DNA from: Brevibacterium aurantiacum
GTDB taxonomy: Bacteria > Actinomycetota > Actinomycetes > Actinomycetales > Brevibacteriaceae
Assembly: GCF_007558825.1 (NCBI RefSeq)
Contig: NZ_VLTK01000009.1
Location: forward strand, 95,586 to 159,585
Direction: 5' to 3'
Length of the DNA stretch: 64,000 nucleotides
The notes under the pieces are model-generated. The model was not told the DNA's origin. It did no database searches and saw nothing but the letters and a program-made list of their open reading frames with translations. The position numbers were made by a program, and so were the translations under genes. Shown here piece after piece: positions 1 through 8,147 of the stretch; position 1 is the first letter of the stretch, and every line of letters starts with the position of its first letter.

Positions 1-982
1 TCGAACCGGCACGGACCAGGAGAGTTCCATCACCCAGATCACCCAGCAGCGTCTCCGGGACCCCACCTCGCACATTGCCGAAGACCGTGAACTTCACTCG
101 TGAGACCGGAGCCAGGCCGGTCTCGCGCACCCACTCGGCCCGAGCCTGTCCTGCCGTCAAGGGAGTCGTGAAGAGCTGTGAATCCGATCGCCGAGGCGGG
201 ACCTCTGTGATGTTCAGACTCAACAGTGCCGCTGCAGTGGAAAGCAGCAGTCCACGGGTGCGCGGATTGCCGGCCACCTCGGCGGGGGCGAGGATCCATC
301 CTCGAACCTGCTCGTCTCCGACCGGAACGGCTTCGACGATTTCCACCTCAGTACGCAGAAGACGCGGCGCCATCGAGGGTTTGAGAGCTTCGGCAATCAG
401 GTCATGCCGCACAAGGTTCTCGGCATCGGTGCCGGTCAGCCCCCTGCCTGTGGGTGAGACGAACCGAACGTCCGTCCCCAGAGTGCTGGCCAGATCTGCG
501 ACAAGCGCGGCGGGACCCTGATGCGCGAGGTCGGTGGCGAACCGCCGTCCCGCACTGCTGGCCCGGGTGAGCTCTCGGTTCGTCTCCTCCTCACGCATTC
601 TGGTGAAGGCATCGACGACCGCGACGAAAGGAACAGGTTCGGGGACCCCGAACAGTGGAAGCTCCTGAGCTTCTGCGTGCTCGATCAGCGCCGGTGGAAG
701 CGCCTGCCACGGCAAAGCGGAGCCAAGGCCGATGCCGAGCGCAAGGACCCCCACACGCTTGAGGCGCCCGACATAGTCGCCCACGCCCTCGCCGCCAAGG
801 TCCTGACCGACGCCGATCGTGAGCAGAACCTCTCCTCCGGCCAACCATTCGTCAACCGCGGGCAGCTCCGAGGAGTGCACGATCGTGACATCGGCCGATC
901 CGGCGCTCGGAGAATCGACGACGACGTCGAGCGCGAGTTCCTGACGTGCCCAGAGCTGACCCAAGGTGACCATGAGATCCAT
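1..982 (-). CDS. PucR-family transcriptional regulator, N-terminal part (runs off left edge)
   Basis: Reading the minus strand from ATG at 982 gives 327 codons without a stop up to the window edge, so the C-terminal part is missing. The translated start (MDLMVTLGQLWARQELALDV) and the following alternating beta/alpha segment, with the phrase AVDEWLAGGEVLLTIG, match the N-terminal domain of PucR-like purine-catabolism regulators. The C-terminal PucR helix-turn-helix would lie outside the window. A second Met three codons downstream (973) is an alternative start. It is divergent from the ureohydrolase gene, with 126 bp between them, so it is a natural candidate to control that operon. Family assignment is by recognition of the N-terminal domain only. 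Confidence 0.75.
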   Translation of the reverse strand, partial: MDLMVTLGQLWARQELALDVVVDSPSAGSADVTIVHSSELPAVDEWLAGGEVLLTIGVGQDLGGEGVGDYVGRLKRVGVLALGIGLGSALPWQALPPALIEHAEAQELPLFGVPEPVPFVAVVDAFTRMREEETNRELTRASSAGRRFATDLAHQGPAALVADLASTLGTDVRFVSPTGRGLTGTDAENLVRHDLIAEALKPSMAPRLLRTEVEIVEAVPVGDEQVRGWILAPAEVAGNPRTRGLLLSTAAALLSLNITEVPPRRSDSQLFTTPLTAGQARAEWVRETGLAPVSRVKFTVFGNVRGGVPETLLGDLGDGTLLVRAGS

Positions 983-985
983 ACT

Positions 986-1028
986 ATCCGCAATGGATAT
1001 CTACATTTCCAAATCCTCCATTCTGGAT
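986..1028. promoter_or_regulatory. Divergent promoter region with small inverted repeats, possible PucR operator
   Basis: The gap between the divergent regulator and ureohydrolase genes holds two small dyads: ATCC-N5-GGAT at 986-998 and TCCATTCTGGA at 1017-1027, the latter nested in ATCC-N8-GGAT (1013-1028). The shared ATGGAT/CTGGAT core recurs in a dyad upstream of the second ThDP enzyme (5727-5749). A role as regulator binding site is inferred. Confidence 0.35.
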
Positions 1029-1108
1029 ATTCGCGTTGTGTGAGCCACGTCCTAGGCTGATGGCAATCACGCACCACAGAGAACATTCACGAATTCAAAG
1101 GAGAGCCG

Positions 1109-2119
1109 ATGTCGACTCAGCCCATTGGACCCGCCGATTACAGCCAGACACCACGTTTCGCGGGGCCACCGACCTTCGGTCTGCTCCCGCGCATCGACGA
1201 GGTCGAAGCACAGCGACCAGGTGAGAAGATCGACGTCAAGATCCTCGGCGTCCCCTTCGACGCCGGCGTCAGCTACCGTCCGGGCGCACGATTCGGCCCC
1301 GCCCACATCCGCCAGTCCTCCAAACTGCTGCGCCCTTACAACCAGGCAACGAACGTCCACGCGTTCACCTGGCAGCAGGTCGCCGACTGTGGTGACCTTG
1401 GCGTCAACCCCTTCGACATCGAAGAGGCCATCACCGAAGTCGAACGGACCGCCGATGAGATGCGTGCTGATGGGGCCAAGCTGCTCACACTCGGCGGCGA
1501 CCACACACTGGCCCTGCCGAACCTGCGTTCCCTGCACAAGACGCACGGCAAGATCGCGGTCCTGCACTTCGACGCCCACCTCGACACCTGGGACACCTAC
1601 TTCGGTGCCCCGTACACGCACGGCACCCCGTTCCGCCGCGCCAGCGAAGAAGGTCTGCTCGACCTCGAGTCCTGTATGCATGTCGGCATCCGCGGACCGC
1701 TCTACGGCGAAAAAGACCTGGAAGACGACGCTGTGCTCGGATTCCAGATCATCCGCAGCGACGACTACCAGTTCACGTCCGTCCAGGAAGTCGTGGCTCG
1801 GATGCGCAGACGACTCGGCGATGCACCCGTCTACCTGTCCGTCGACATCGACGTCCTCGACCCTGCTGCCGCCCCCGGCACAGGCACCCCCGAGGCAGGC
1901 GGCATGACGAGCCGCGAACTGCTCAACTCGATTCGCGGACTCCAGGGGCTCAATGTCGTCGGAGCCGAGATCGTCGAAGTGGCGCCCGCCTATGACCATG
2001 CCGAGATCACCGGACTCGCCGCGGCCCATGTCGGCTACGAAATGCTCTCCCTGTGGGCTGCCGAGGCCAATGGTCTCACCGGTCCTTCGGGCCCCAGCGG
2101 CGAAGCCCTCGGGGTCTGA
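1109..2119 (+). CDS. Ureohydrolase: agmatinase / guanidinobutyrase family
   Basis: A 336-aa ureohydrolase that should hydrolyse a guanidino compound to an amine and urea at a binuclear Mn centre. The metal motifs are all present: GGDH at residues 129-132, DAHLD at 155-159 and SVDIDVLDP at 244-252. The THGTPF segment near 170 is typical of agmatinase and guanidinobutyrase rather than arginase. The start is ATG 1109 behind AAAGGAG. The next gene begins 2 bp after the stop and looks like a 2-ketoarginine decarboxylase, and a symporter follows. That context favours 4-guanidinobutyrate (GbuA-like) over agmatine as substrate, but the sequence alone does not settle it. Confidence 0.85.
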   Translation: MSTQPIGPADYSQTPRFAGPPTFGLLPRIDEVEAQRPGEKIDVKILGVPFDAGVSYRPGARFGPAHIRQSSKLLRPYNQATNVHAFTWQQVADCGDLGVNPFDIEEAITEVERTADEMRADGAKLLTLGGDHTLALPNLRSLHKTHGKIAVLHFDAHLDTWDTYFGAPYTHGTPFRRASEEGLLDLESCMHVGIRGPLYGEKDLEDDAVLGFQIIRSDDYQFTSVQEVVARMRRRLGDAPVYLSVDIDVLDPAAAPGTGTPEAGGMTSRELLNSIRGLQGLNVVGAEIVEVAPAYDHAEITGLAAAHVGYEMLSLWAAEANGLTGPSGPSGEALGV

Positions 2120-2121
2120 AG

Positions 2122-3807
2122 ATGGCAGATGACAAGAACATCGCGCCTGGCGAGGAGTTCCGCAACGGCGGCCGGGCCGTCATCGCGACCCTGGCCGCGC
2201 ACGGCGTCGACACGATCTTCGGAATTCCCGGCACACACAACCTCGAGTTCTACCGACACCTGAGCGAATTCGGAATCCGTGCCATTACACCCCGCCACGA
2301 GCAGGGTGCCGGCTACGGTGCCGACGGATATTTCCTCGTCTCCGGCAAACCCGGAGTCGTCATCACCACCTCGGGTCCGGGGTTGACGAATGTCATCACG
2401 GCCGCGGCGACTGCCTATGCGGAGTCACGCCCGATGCTCATCCTCTCCCCCGGTGTTCCCACCGGGCTTGAGCGCGCCGATGTCGGAATGCTCCATGAGA
2501 CAAAGGATTCCTCCGGGGCGCTGAACCGCCTGCTGGTCTCCTCTCAGCGCACCCGCACGGCCGAGGGTGCTGCGCAGGCCGTCGCCGAAGCGTTCGCCAT
2601 GTTCTCCTCCTCACGCCCGGGTCCCGTTCACATCGAGGTGCCCCTCGACGTGCTCGAGGGCGTCTGGAACGGCAGTGTTCCGACGCAGATCCCGGGCCGC
2701 CGTCCGGGTCTGGACCCGCGAGTCATCTCTCGTGCCGCCGAGGCGGTGGGCGGTGCCACTCGTCCGCTCATCGTCGCCGGTGGCGGGGCCCGCAAGGCGA
2801 GCGCCGAGGTCAGGGCCTTCGCGGAGGAACTCGATGCCCCGGTGGCCACAACCGCCAATGGCAAGGGCATCATCTCCGAGGACCACCCGCTGTCTTTGGG
2901 CTCCAACGTTCGCTTCCCCAGCGTTCAAGCCGAGTCCGCGGCAGCCGATGTGCTCATCGTCCTCGGCTCCGAACTCGCCGACTCCGACCTCTGGGGCGGA
3001 CTCATCGGCGCCCAGACATCGGCCGGCATCCGCGACGAAGCCTCCACACAGGTCGTCATTCGCTGCGATATCGACCCCGACCAGCTGGGCAAGAACCTCG
3101 GCGGGGACATCCTCGCCTGCGCCGATGCGGGAGAATTCCTCACCGCGCTGATGACCGAGCTGGACCAGAACGCGCCCACGACCACCTCGGCGAGAGAAGT
3201 CACCCCCACAGGAGGCGGAGCCGAACGCGTTCAGGAGATCCGAGCCTCCTGGGGTTCGGACTTCGACTTCGAGTCCATCGGCGCTCGTGTCACTCGCCTC
3301 GTCGAACAGGGTGCGGGACCCTCTGTTGTCGTCGCCGGGGACTCATCCCAGGTCACCTACGACGGGTCGGTGCACGCGCTGACGGCCAGCACACCCGATC
3401 AGCTGCTCTACATGCCCGGTTTTGCGACCTTGGGCTACGGTATTCCTGCTGCCATCGGGGCAAAGCTGGCCGACAGTGCGCGTCCGGTCGCCTGCATCCT
3501 GGGAGATGGAGCTGCCATGTTCTCCATCCAGGAGCTGATGACGGCGGGCGAGCTGGGGTTGGGGATTCCCTTCGTCATCGTCGACAACGGCGGGTACGCC
3601 GAAATCGAGGCTCAGATGGTCGACCGGACGATCGAGCCGTTCGCGGTCAGACTCACCCGTCCCGACTTCGCGGCCCTGGGCCGGTCCATGGGTGGGTCAG
3701 GGGCGACGATCGCTGAGTCCGACATCGACGAGCTGCTCCCGACCGCCGTGGCTGAGGCGCTCGACCGGACCGTTCCCACCACCATTCACATCACACTCGG
3801 GTGCTGA
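2122..3807 (+). CDS. ThDP-dependent decarboxylase of acetolactate synthase family, AruI-like (5-guanidino-2-oxopentanoate decarboxylase candidate)
   Basis: A 561-aa three-domain thiamine diphosphate enzyme. The N-terminal PYR domain has the catalytic Glu (RHEQGAG, E60). The C-terminal PP domain has the GDGA...DNGGY ThDP/Mg motif. The opening GVDTIFGIPGTHNLEFYR and the phrase GMLHETKD resemble AruI, which decarboxylates 2-ketoarginine in the arginine transaminase pathway. ATG 2122 was chosen because it sits 2 bp after the ureohydrolase stop; an in-frame extension to 2053 would overlap that gene by 67 bp. The tight coupling suggests one pathway in which the decarboxylase product, once oxidised, feeds the ureohydrolase. 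No aldehyde dehydrogenase or aminotransferase is adjacent. Acetolactate synthase or another 2-oxoacid decarboxylase cannot be excluded. Confidence 0.75.
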   Translation: MADDKNIAPGEEFRNGGRAVIATLAAHGVDTIFGIPGTHNLEFYRHLSEFGIRAITPRHEQGAGYGADGYFLVSGKPGVVITTSGPGLTNVITAAATAYAESRPMLILSPGVPTGLERADVGMLHETKDSSGALNRLLVSSQRTRTAEGAAQAVAEAFAMFSSSRPGPVHIEVPLDVLEGVWNGSVPTQIPGRRPGLDPRVISRAAEAVGGATRPLIVAGGGARKASAEVRAFAEELDAPVATTANGKGIISEDHPLSLGSNVRFPSVQAESAAADVLIVLGSELADSDLWGGLIGAQTSAGIRDEASTQVVIRCDIDPDQLGKNLGGDILACADAGEFLTALMTELDQNAPTTTSAREVTPTGGGAERVQEIRASWGSDFDFESIGARVTRLVEQGAGPSVVVAGDSSQVTYDGSVHALTASTPDQLLYMPGFATLGYGIPAAIGAKLADSARPVACILGDGAAMFSIQELMTAGELGLGIPFVIVDNGGYAEIEAQMVDRTIEPFAVRLTRPDFAALGRSMGGSGATIAESDIDELLPTAVAEALDRTVPTTIHITLGC

Positions 3808-3856
3808 AGCACCCGTTGAGCCGATTGCTCATGCAGCCAACTAAGAAAGGGTCGAC

Positions 3857-5446
3857 GTGGACTCTCTAGTCGTCATCATCTATCTCGCCGCCATGGTGGG
3901 GTTCGGAATCTGGGGCCGGTACAAGGCGAAGAATCAGGACGATTTCCTCGTCGCGGGCCGCCGCCTGGGCGGGTGGCTGTACACGGGCACGATGTCCGCG
4001 GTCGTCCTCGGCGGGGCCTCGACTATCGGCGGCGTCGGCCTCGGGTACACCTCGGGGCTGTCCGGGATGTGGCTGGTCTTCAGCATCGGCCTGGGCATCA
4101 TCGCGCTCTCGCTGTTCTTCGCCCCGAGGATCCAGAAGCTGGAGATCTACACGGTCTCACAGATGCTGGAGCTGCGCTACGGAAAGGGCTCCCGCCTGGT
4201 CTCGGGCGCGATCATGACCGCCTACGGGCTGATGATCTCCACGACGTCGACGGTCGCCTATGCGACGATCTTCCACGCGCTCTTCGACATCAATAAGTTC
4301 TGGTCCGTGCTCATCGGTGGTGGAATCGTCATCCTCTACTCGATGCTCGGCGGAATGTGGTCGATCACGCTGACCGACTTCGTGCAGTTCTTCATCCAGA
4401 CCATCGGCATCTTCCTCATCATGCTGCCGATCGTGCTGAGCAAGTCCGGTGGCATCGGAGAGCTGTTCTCATCGCTCCCGGCCGAGCAGACCAGCCCGGT
4501 GGGCATCGGCTGGCAGGCAATTCTCGGCTATATCCTCATCTACACTCTGGGACTGCTCATCGGACAGGACATCTGGCAGCGGGTGTTCACTGCACGCAGC
4601 CCCGGCGTGGCCAGGTGGGGCGGTCTGTCGGCTGGCGTCTACTGCCTCCTCTACGCCGTGGCCGGTGCGCTCATCGGCATGGCCGCCACGAAGATCGTGC
4701 CCGGCATCGAAGTCCAAGACGATGTGTTCGTCGCCGTCGTCGATGCTGCGATGTCGCCCCTGCTGGGCGGATTAGTCCTCGCCGCGGCATTGGCAGCAAT
4801 GATGTCGACAGCCTCCGGCTCGCTCATGGCGGCTGCGACAGTGTGCCGCCAGGACATCGTCGAACCCCTGCTTGCTCGCAAGGACATCGTTCCGGTGCCG
4901 GCTGATTCGGCCGGTGAGGCCGGGGAAGCCGGCGGAACCAGGGCAGCCGAGGCGGCCGGGGACACCAGCGGAGCCGGGACAGCTGAGGCAGCCAATTCGG
5001 TGCACGGCGACGTTTCTCCTCTCAGCTCCGGCGGGGCGACGAAGTCGACGCTCGTGAAATCGCTGGTCCGCGAAACCGGAGACGAGATCCGTGATTCTCG
5101 CATCTACCTCATCGGACTCGGCATCGTCACCCTCATCCTTGCGATGATCATGCCCAGCGTCGTCGAGGCGCTGACGGTCGCCTACAACCTGCTGGTGGCC
5201 GGACTCTTCATCCCCATCCTCGGTGGGCTGATCTTCAAACGCGGAAACATCATCGGCGTCATGGCGGGCATGATCCTGGGTTCGCTCACCACGATCGTCA
5301 TCATGATCACGATGGGCATCTACTCGAACGAAGCCATCTACCTGGGCCTCATCGCATCACTGCTCGGATACGTCATCGGCTCCCTGGTATCGAAACCGAC
5401 ACCACCGGAGGTCATGGCCGCATGGAAGGAACGACTGAACAGGTAG
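3857..5446 (+). CDS. Sodium:solute symporter family (SSF) transporter
   Basis: A 529-aa polytopic membrane protein with about 13 hydrophobic segments and the SSF signature around GQDIWQRVFTARSPGVARWG (residues 236-255). It probably imports the guanidino or amino-acid substrate of the neighbouring enzymes with Na+. The start is GTG 3857 behind AAGAAAGG, 49 bp after the decarboxylase stop. A cytoplasmic loop at about residues 345-395 is expanded by Ala/Gly/Glu-rich low-complexity sequence (for example AGEAGEAGGTRAAEAAGDTS), longer than I expect for the family. Substrate is unknown. It is followed by a strong hairpin at 5500-5548, so it is probably the last gene of the operon. Confidence 0.85.
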   Translation: MDSLVVIIYLAAMVGFGIWGRYKAKNQDDFLVAGRRLGGWLYTGTMSAVVLGGASTIGGVGLGYTSGLSGMWLVFSIGLGIIALSLFFAPRIQKLEIYTVSQMLELRYGKGSRLVSGAIMTAYGLMISTTSTVAYATIFHALFDINKFWSVLIGGGIVILYSMLGGMWSITLTDFVQFFIQTIGIFLIMLPIVLSKSGGIGELFSSLPAEQTSPVGIGWQAILGYILIYTLGLLIGQDIWQRVFTARSPGVARWGGLSAGVYCLLYAVAGALIGMAATKIVPGIEVQDDVFVAVVDAAMSPLLGGLVLAAALAAMMSTASGSLMAAATVCRQDIVEPLLARKDIVPVPADSAGEAGEAGGTRAAEAAGDTSGAGTAEAANSVHGDVSPLSSGGATKSTLVKSLVRETGDEIRDSRIYLIGLGIVTLILAMIMPSVVEALTVAYNLLVAGLFIPILGGLIFKRGNIIGVMAGMILGSLTTIVIMITMGIYSNEAIYLGLIASLLGYVIGSLVSKPTPPEVMAAWKERLNR

Positions 5447-5499
5447 CAGGCACCCAGCCACCAGCAGACCCACAGCTGGCTGTGCTGCGGAGCCGCCAT

Positions 5500-5548
5500 C
5501 GAAAAACGCACGCTGCGTCGAATCTCTCATGCGCGCGTGCGTTTTTCG
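5500..5548. terminator. Terminator hairpin after the symporter gene
   Basis: A perfect 14-bp inverted repeat (CGAAAAACGCACGC at 5500-5513 with its complement at 5535-5548) and a 21-nt loop. The right arm carries a T5 run on the plus strand. It separates the ureohydrolase/symporter operon from the second ThDP enzyme. Confidence 0.7.
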
Positions 5549-5598
5549 ACGCTCGTCCCGTTTCTCGGTGCAGCTGGCTCCATGTGGACCAGCAGAAC

Positions 5599-5628
5599 TT
5601 GGACGACCGGCCCGCTTTCATCTATATT
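5599..5628 (+). promoter_or_regulatory. Predicted sigma70-type promoter for the second ThDP enzyme
   Basis: TTGGAC (5599-5604) and TATATT (5623-5628) are separated by 18 bp in an otherwise GC-rich gap. Transcription would start near 5635 and give a leader of about 140 nt that includes the dyad at 5727-5749. Confidence 0.45.
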
Positions 5629-5726
5629 CGAATGGTCAGGCCGGTGCCAACGTCGAATCCGGTTGCTGCCGAAAAGCCGGTGCTCGAAAAAGGAGCGCGA
5701 AGCCGCGGGACCCGCGTGTGAGACAT

Positions 5727-5749
5727 ATATGGATCGTTCTCTTCCATAT
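5727..5749. promoter_or_regulatory. Inverted repeat in the leader of the second ThDP gene
   Basis: ATATGGA (5727-5733) and TCCATAT (5743-5749) form a 7-bp dyad with a 9-bp spacer. The wider GAGA...TCTC flanks nearly extend it. The ATGGAT-type core is shared with the 986-1028 region, so a common regulator such as PucR is possible but unproven. Confidence 0.35.
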
Positions 5750-5772
5750 CTCTCATCCGCGAAAGGCCCCTG

Positions 5773-7425
5773 ATGGCTCACACCTCGGCACACGTCGCTC
5801 ACACTCTGGCCCACCACATCGATGAAGTCTTCGGACTCATGGGCAACGGCAACGCCTACTTCCTCGATGCTCTTCTGACCTCCACCTCGGCGACCTACAC
5901 TGCCGTTCGGCACGAAGCCGGCACCGTCGTTGCCGCCGATGCGCATTTCCGCACCTCCGGCAGAATCGCCGCGGCCACCACCACCTACGGCGCCGGGTTC
6001 ACAAACACCCTCACTGCGCTGGCGGAAGCCGCGCAGGCCAAGGTTCCACTCGTCCTTGTCGTCGGTGACGAGCCAACGTCCGGTCCGCGTCCCTGGGACG
6101 TCGACCAGATCGCGATGGCCTCGGCGGTGGGCGTGCGCACCTATACCGTCGGGCGCGTCGATGCGGCGGCCGCGACTGTCACCGCAATCGAGCACGCGCT
6201 GACGTACCGAGTGCCCGTTGTCCTCGCGATCCCCTACGATGTCGCAACCCTCGACATCGGTGAGATTCCCTCGGTTCCGGGACCCGGACGACCCGCTCCC
6301 CTGGCGCCGGCGTCCGAGTTCTCACAGACCTCGCTCGATCGTCTGACGGCTGCCCTCGCCGAGGCGGAACGACCGATCCTTCTGGCCGGCCGAGGTGCGT
6401 GGTTGGCAGGTGCAGAGGCCGAGCTCGGTGCCCTGGCAGAAGCCACAGGGGCGTTGACTACGACTACTGCCCTTGGCCGCAATGTATTCCCAGATGCCGA
6501 TTATGACCTCGGCGTGGCCGGAGGATTCGGTGCCCCTGAGGCCATGGAGCGAATCCGCGAGGCGGACATCGCCGTCGTCCTCGGGGCTTCACTCAACCAG
6601 TTCACGATGCGATTCGGCGAGCTGTTCCACCCGTCGACAGCGGTCTGGCAGATCGACACCGATGATCGGGCCACGAATGCCCGGGTCGGCGGTTTCATCC
6701 GCAGCGATGTCAAGCTTGCTGCGGGCGAGTTGGTCACACGGCTGGAGGCCTCGGGTGCGGTAGCGAGCGGGTGGCGCGAGACCGTGGATACGGCCGCTGA
6801 CCGGGCCCACGAAATGGGTACGGAGTTCGCCGAGGATGGTCGCCTGGACCCTCGTGCTGCCGCTGCACGACTCGGAGAGCTGATGCCAGAGGCCCGAGTC
6901 GTGGTCTCCGACGGCGGTCACTTCATCGCGTGGGCGAACATGTTCTGGGAGCCCAGCGCACCCGACCGTCTGGCGATGGTCGGCACGGCGTTCCAGTCGA
7001 TCGGGCTCGGCTGGCACAGCGTTGCAGGGGCGGCACGCGCCAATCAGGATTCGACGATCGTTCTCACCACCGGCGACGGGGGCGGCGCCATGGCGCTGTC
7101 CGACCTTGATACCGCAATCCGTTCAGCCGGGGGCCGCGGCATGGCCGTCGTCTTCAATGACGCCGCCTATGGTGCCGAGGTGAATCTTTACGGACTCAAG
7201 GGCCTGAATAAGGCACCGATGCTCATCGATGAGATCGACTTCGCAGCGCTGGGCAGCGCCGCCGGAGGGCACGGTGTTGCCGTCCACTCGCTGGCCGACC
7301 TCGAAGTCGTCAACGAATGGAAAGAGATTCCGGTCGACGAACGGAGGTTCCTGGTGCTCGACCTGCGGATCTCGGGTGCGGTCATTGCGCCGTATCAGGA
7401 GGAAGTCATCCGTGTGAACTCGTAG
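5773..7425 (+). CDS. Second ThDP-dependent enzyme of the acetolactate synthase/decarboxylase family
   Basis: A 550-aa enzyme with PYR, central and PP domains. The catalytic Glu is present (RHEAG, E48) and the PP-domain motif is GDGGG...NDAAYGAE, so it should be active. It is clearly different from the AruI-like protein at 2122: the start reads LAHHIDEVFGLMGNGNAYF and the region after the ThDP motif differs. It begins at ATG 5773 behind GAAAGG, with its own promoter-like element 145 bp upstream, and is followed by 194 bp of non-coding sequence before the tmRNA gene. The substrate cannot be read from the sequence. Location suggests a role in the same catabolic block. Alternatives are an acetolactate synthase-like or benzoylformate/oxalyl-CoA-type enzyme. 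Confidence 0.75.
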   Translation: MAHTSAHVAHTLAHHIDEVFGLMGNGNAYFLDALLTSTSATYTAVRHEAGTVVAADAHFRTSGRIAAATTTYGAGFTNTLTALAEAAQAKVPLVLVVGDEPTSGPRPWDVDQIAMASAVGVRTYTVGRVDAAAATVTAIEHALTYRVPVVLAIPYDVATLDIGEIPSVPGPGRPAPLAPASEFSQTSLDRLTAALAEAERPILLAGRGAWLAGAEAELGALAEATGALTTTTALGRNVFPDADYDLGVAGGFGAPEAMERIREADIAVVLGASLNQFTMRFGELFHPSTAVWQIDTDDRATNARVGGFIRSDVKLAAGELVTRLEASGAVASGWRETVDTAADRAHEMGTEFAEDGRLDPRAAAARLGELMPEARVVVSDGGHFIAWANMFWEPSAPDRLAMVGTAFQSIGLGWHSVAGAARANQDSTIVLTTGDGGGAMALSDLDTAIRSAGGRGMAVVFNDAAYGAEVNLYGLKGLNKAPMLIDEIDFAALGSAAGGHGVAVHSLADLEVVNEWKEIPVDERRFLVLDLRISGAVIAPYQEEVIRVNS

Positions 7426-7479
7426 AGATCGGTGCTGACGTATCCAGGTCCTCGCCACTCAGACAATCAAATTGCCAGA

Positions 7480-7523
7480 GTCGTACAGTCCTGATCATTT
7501 GGTCGTACAGTCCTGATCATTTG
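7480..7523. repeat. Perfect 22-bp tandem duplication upstream of ssrA 3' end
   Basis: Two exact, directly abutting copies (7480-7501 and 7502-7523) of a 22-bp unit beginning GTCGTACAGTCC. It lies in the non-coding gap between the second ThDP gene and the ssrA terminator. The rest of that gap (7426-7582) shows nothing else I can name. Confidence 0.85.
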
Positions 7524-7582
7524 TGTTCTGGGGGTCGGGGAGAGACGATTGCCTGGATCAAGAGTGCCGGGAACCAACAGAA

Positions 7583-7615
7583 AATGCCCTGGGTTCACAA
7601 GGAACCCAGGGCATT
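7583..7615 (-). terminator. Rho-independent terminator of ssrA
   Basis: A perfect 14-bp stem (7583-7596 with 7602-7615), a 5-nt loop and a run of T on the minus strand immediately after the stem. It starts 4 nt downstream of the tmRNA 3' end. Confidence 0.85.
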
Positions 7616-7619
7616 GAAG

Positions 7620-7993
7620 TGGAGATGGCGGGAATCGAACCCGCGTCCGTCGGCAGATTGTCAGGACTTCTCCGGGCGCAGTTCGTGAAGTAGTTTCTTA
7701 GGTTCTGGCCCTCACACGAACATGTGGACCAACGAACGGAGTTGAGTAAAAGTCCCTCAGATACCCTCAACGAATATCTGAAGCAGTGGCTCCCTAAGCG
7801 ACGCCAGGACCTAGAGTGGAAGCAACTCTAGACTGACGGATTCGCAGCTCGGCCTAATCAGGCAGCGAGGGCGAAATCGGTGCGGTTATTAGACTTAGCA
7901 CCTATTGTTTTGCAGAGGACATTAACGAGATGACTCTACATTCTCGGCCCGCTTCTCCCGTCGCAGTGTCCGACGTCGAAACCGATCATCCCC
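7620..7993 (-). ncRNA. ssrA: tmRNA (transfer-messenger RNA), about 374 nt
   Basis: On the minus strand the RNA starts GGGGATGATCGGTTTCGACG and ends in a T-arm and acceptor strand (CGGGTTCGATTCCCG, then CATCTCC), with a 7-bp acceptor pairing GGGGATG/CATCTCC. It rescues stalled ribosomes together with SmpB, encoded just upstream on the same strand. The resume codon is GCT at 7897-7899 and the tag reading frame is AKSNNRTDFALAA followed by TGA at 7858-7860. The typical actinobacterial FALAA end is intact. The terminal CCA is not encoded; the genome reads CTT after the discriminator A, so CCA must be added after processing. End positions are inferred from the acceptor stem. Confidence 0.95.
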
Positions 7994-8063
7994 ATATTCT
8001 TTTACCAAATCTGCCCAGCTCATCCACCTGCGCAAACAGGTTCACGCGCCGACCAGAATAACC

Positions 8064-8093
8064 AGCATACTCCCACAACACCACACGACCCAA
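8064..8093 (-). promoter_or_regulatory. Predicted ssrA promoter
   Basis: On the minus strand TTGGGT (8088-8093) and TATGCT (8064-8069) are spaced 18 bp apart, between smpB and ssrA. Transcription would begin about 65 nt before the mature tmRNA 5' end, leaving a leader for RNase P to remove. The rest of 7994-8147 is featureless to me. Confidence 0.4.
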
Positions 8094-8147
8094 TTGCATT
8101 CCCGCGGACGGGAATTCAGTCAGATCTTCGGTGTCAGAGGAACCGAT

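Noticed and set aside
7426..7993. Integrated element at the ssrA 3' end
   Set aside because: No integrase, no second copy of the ssrA end and an intact terminator; only a 22-bp tandem duplication is present.
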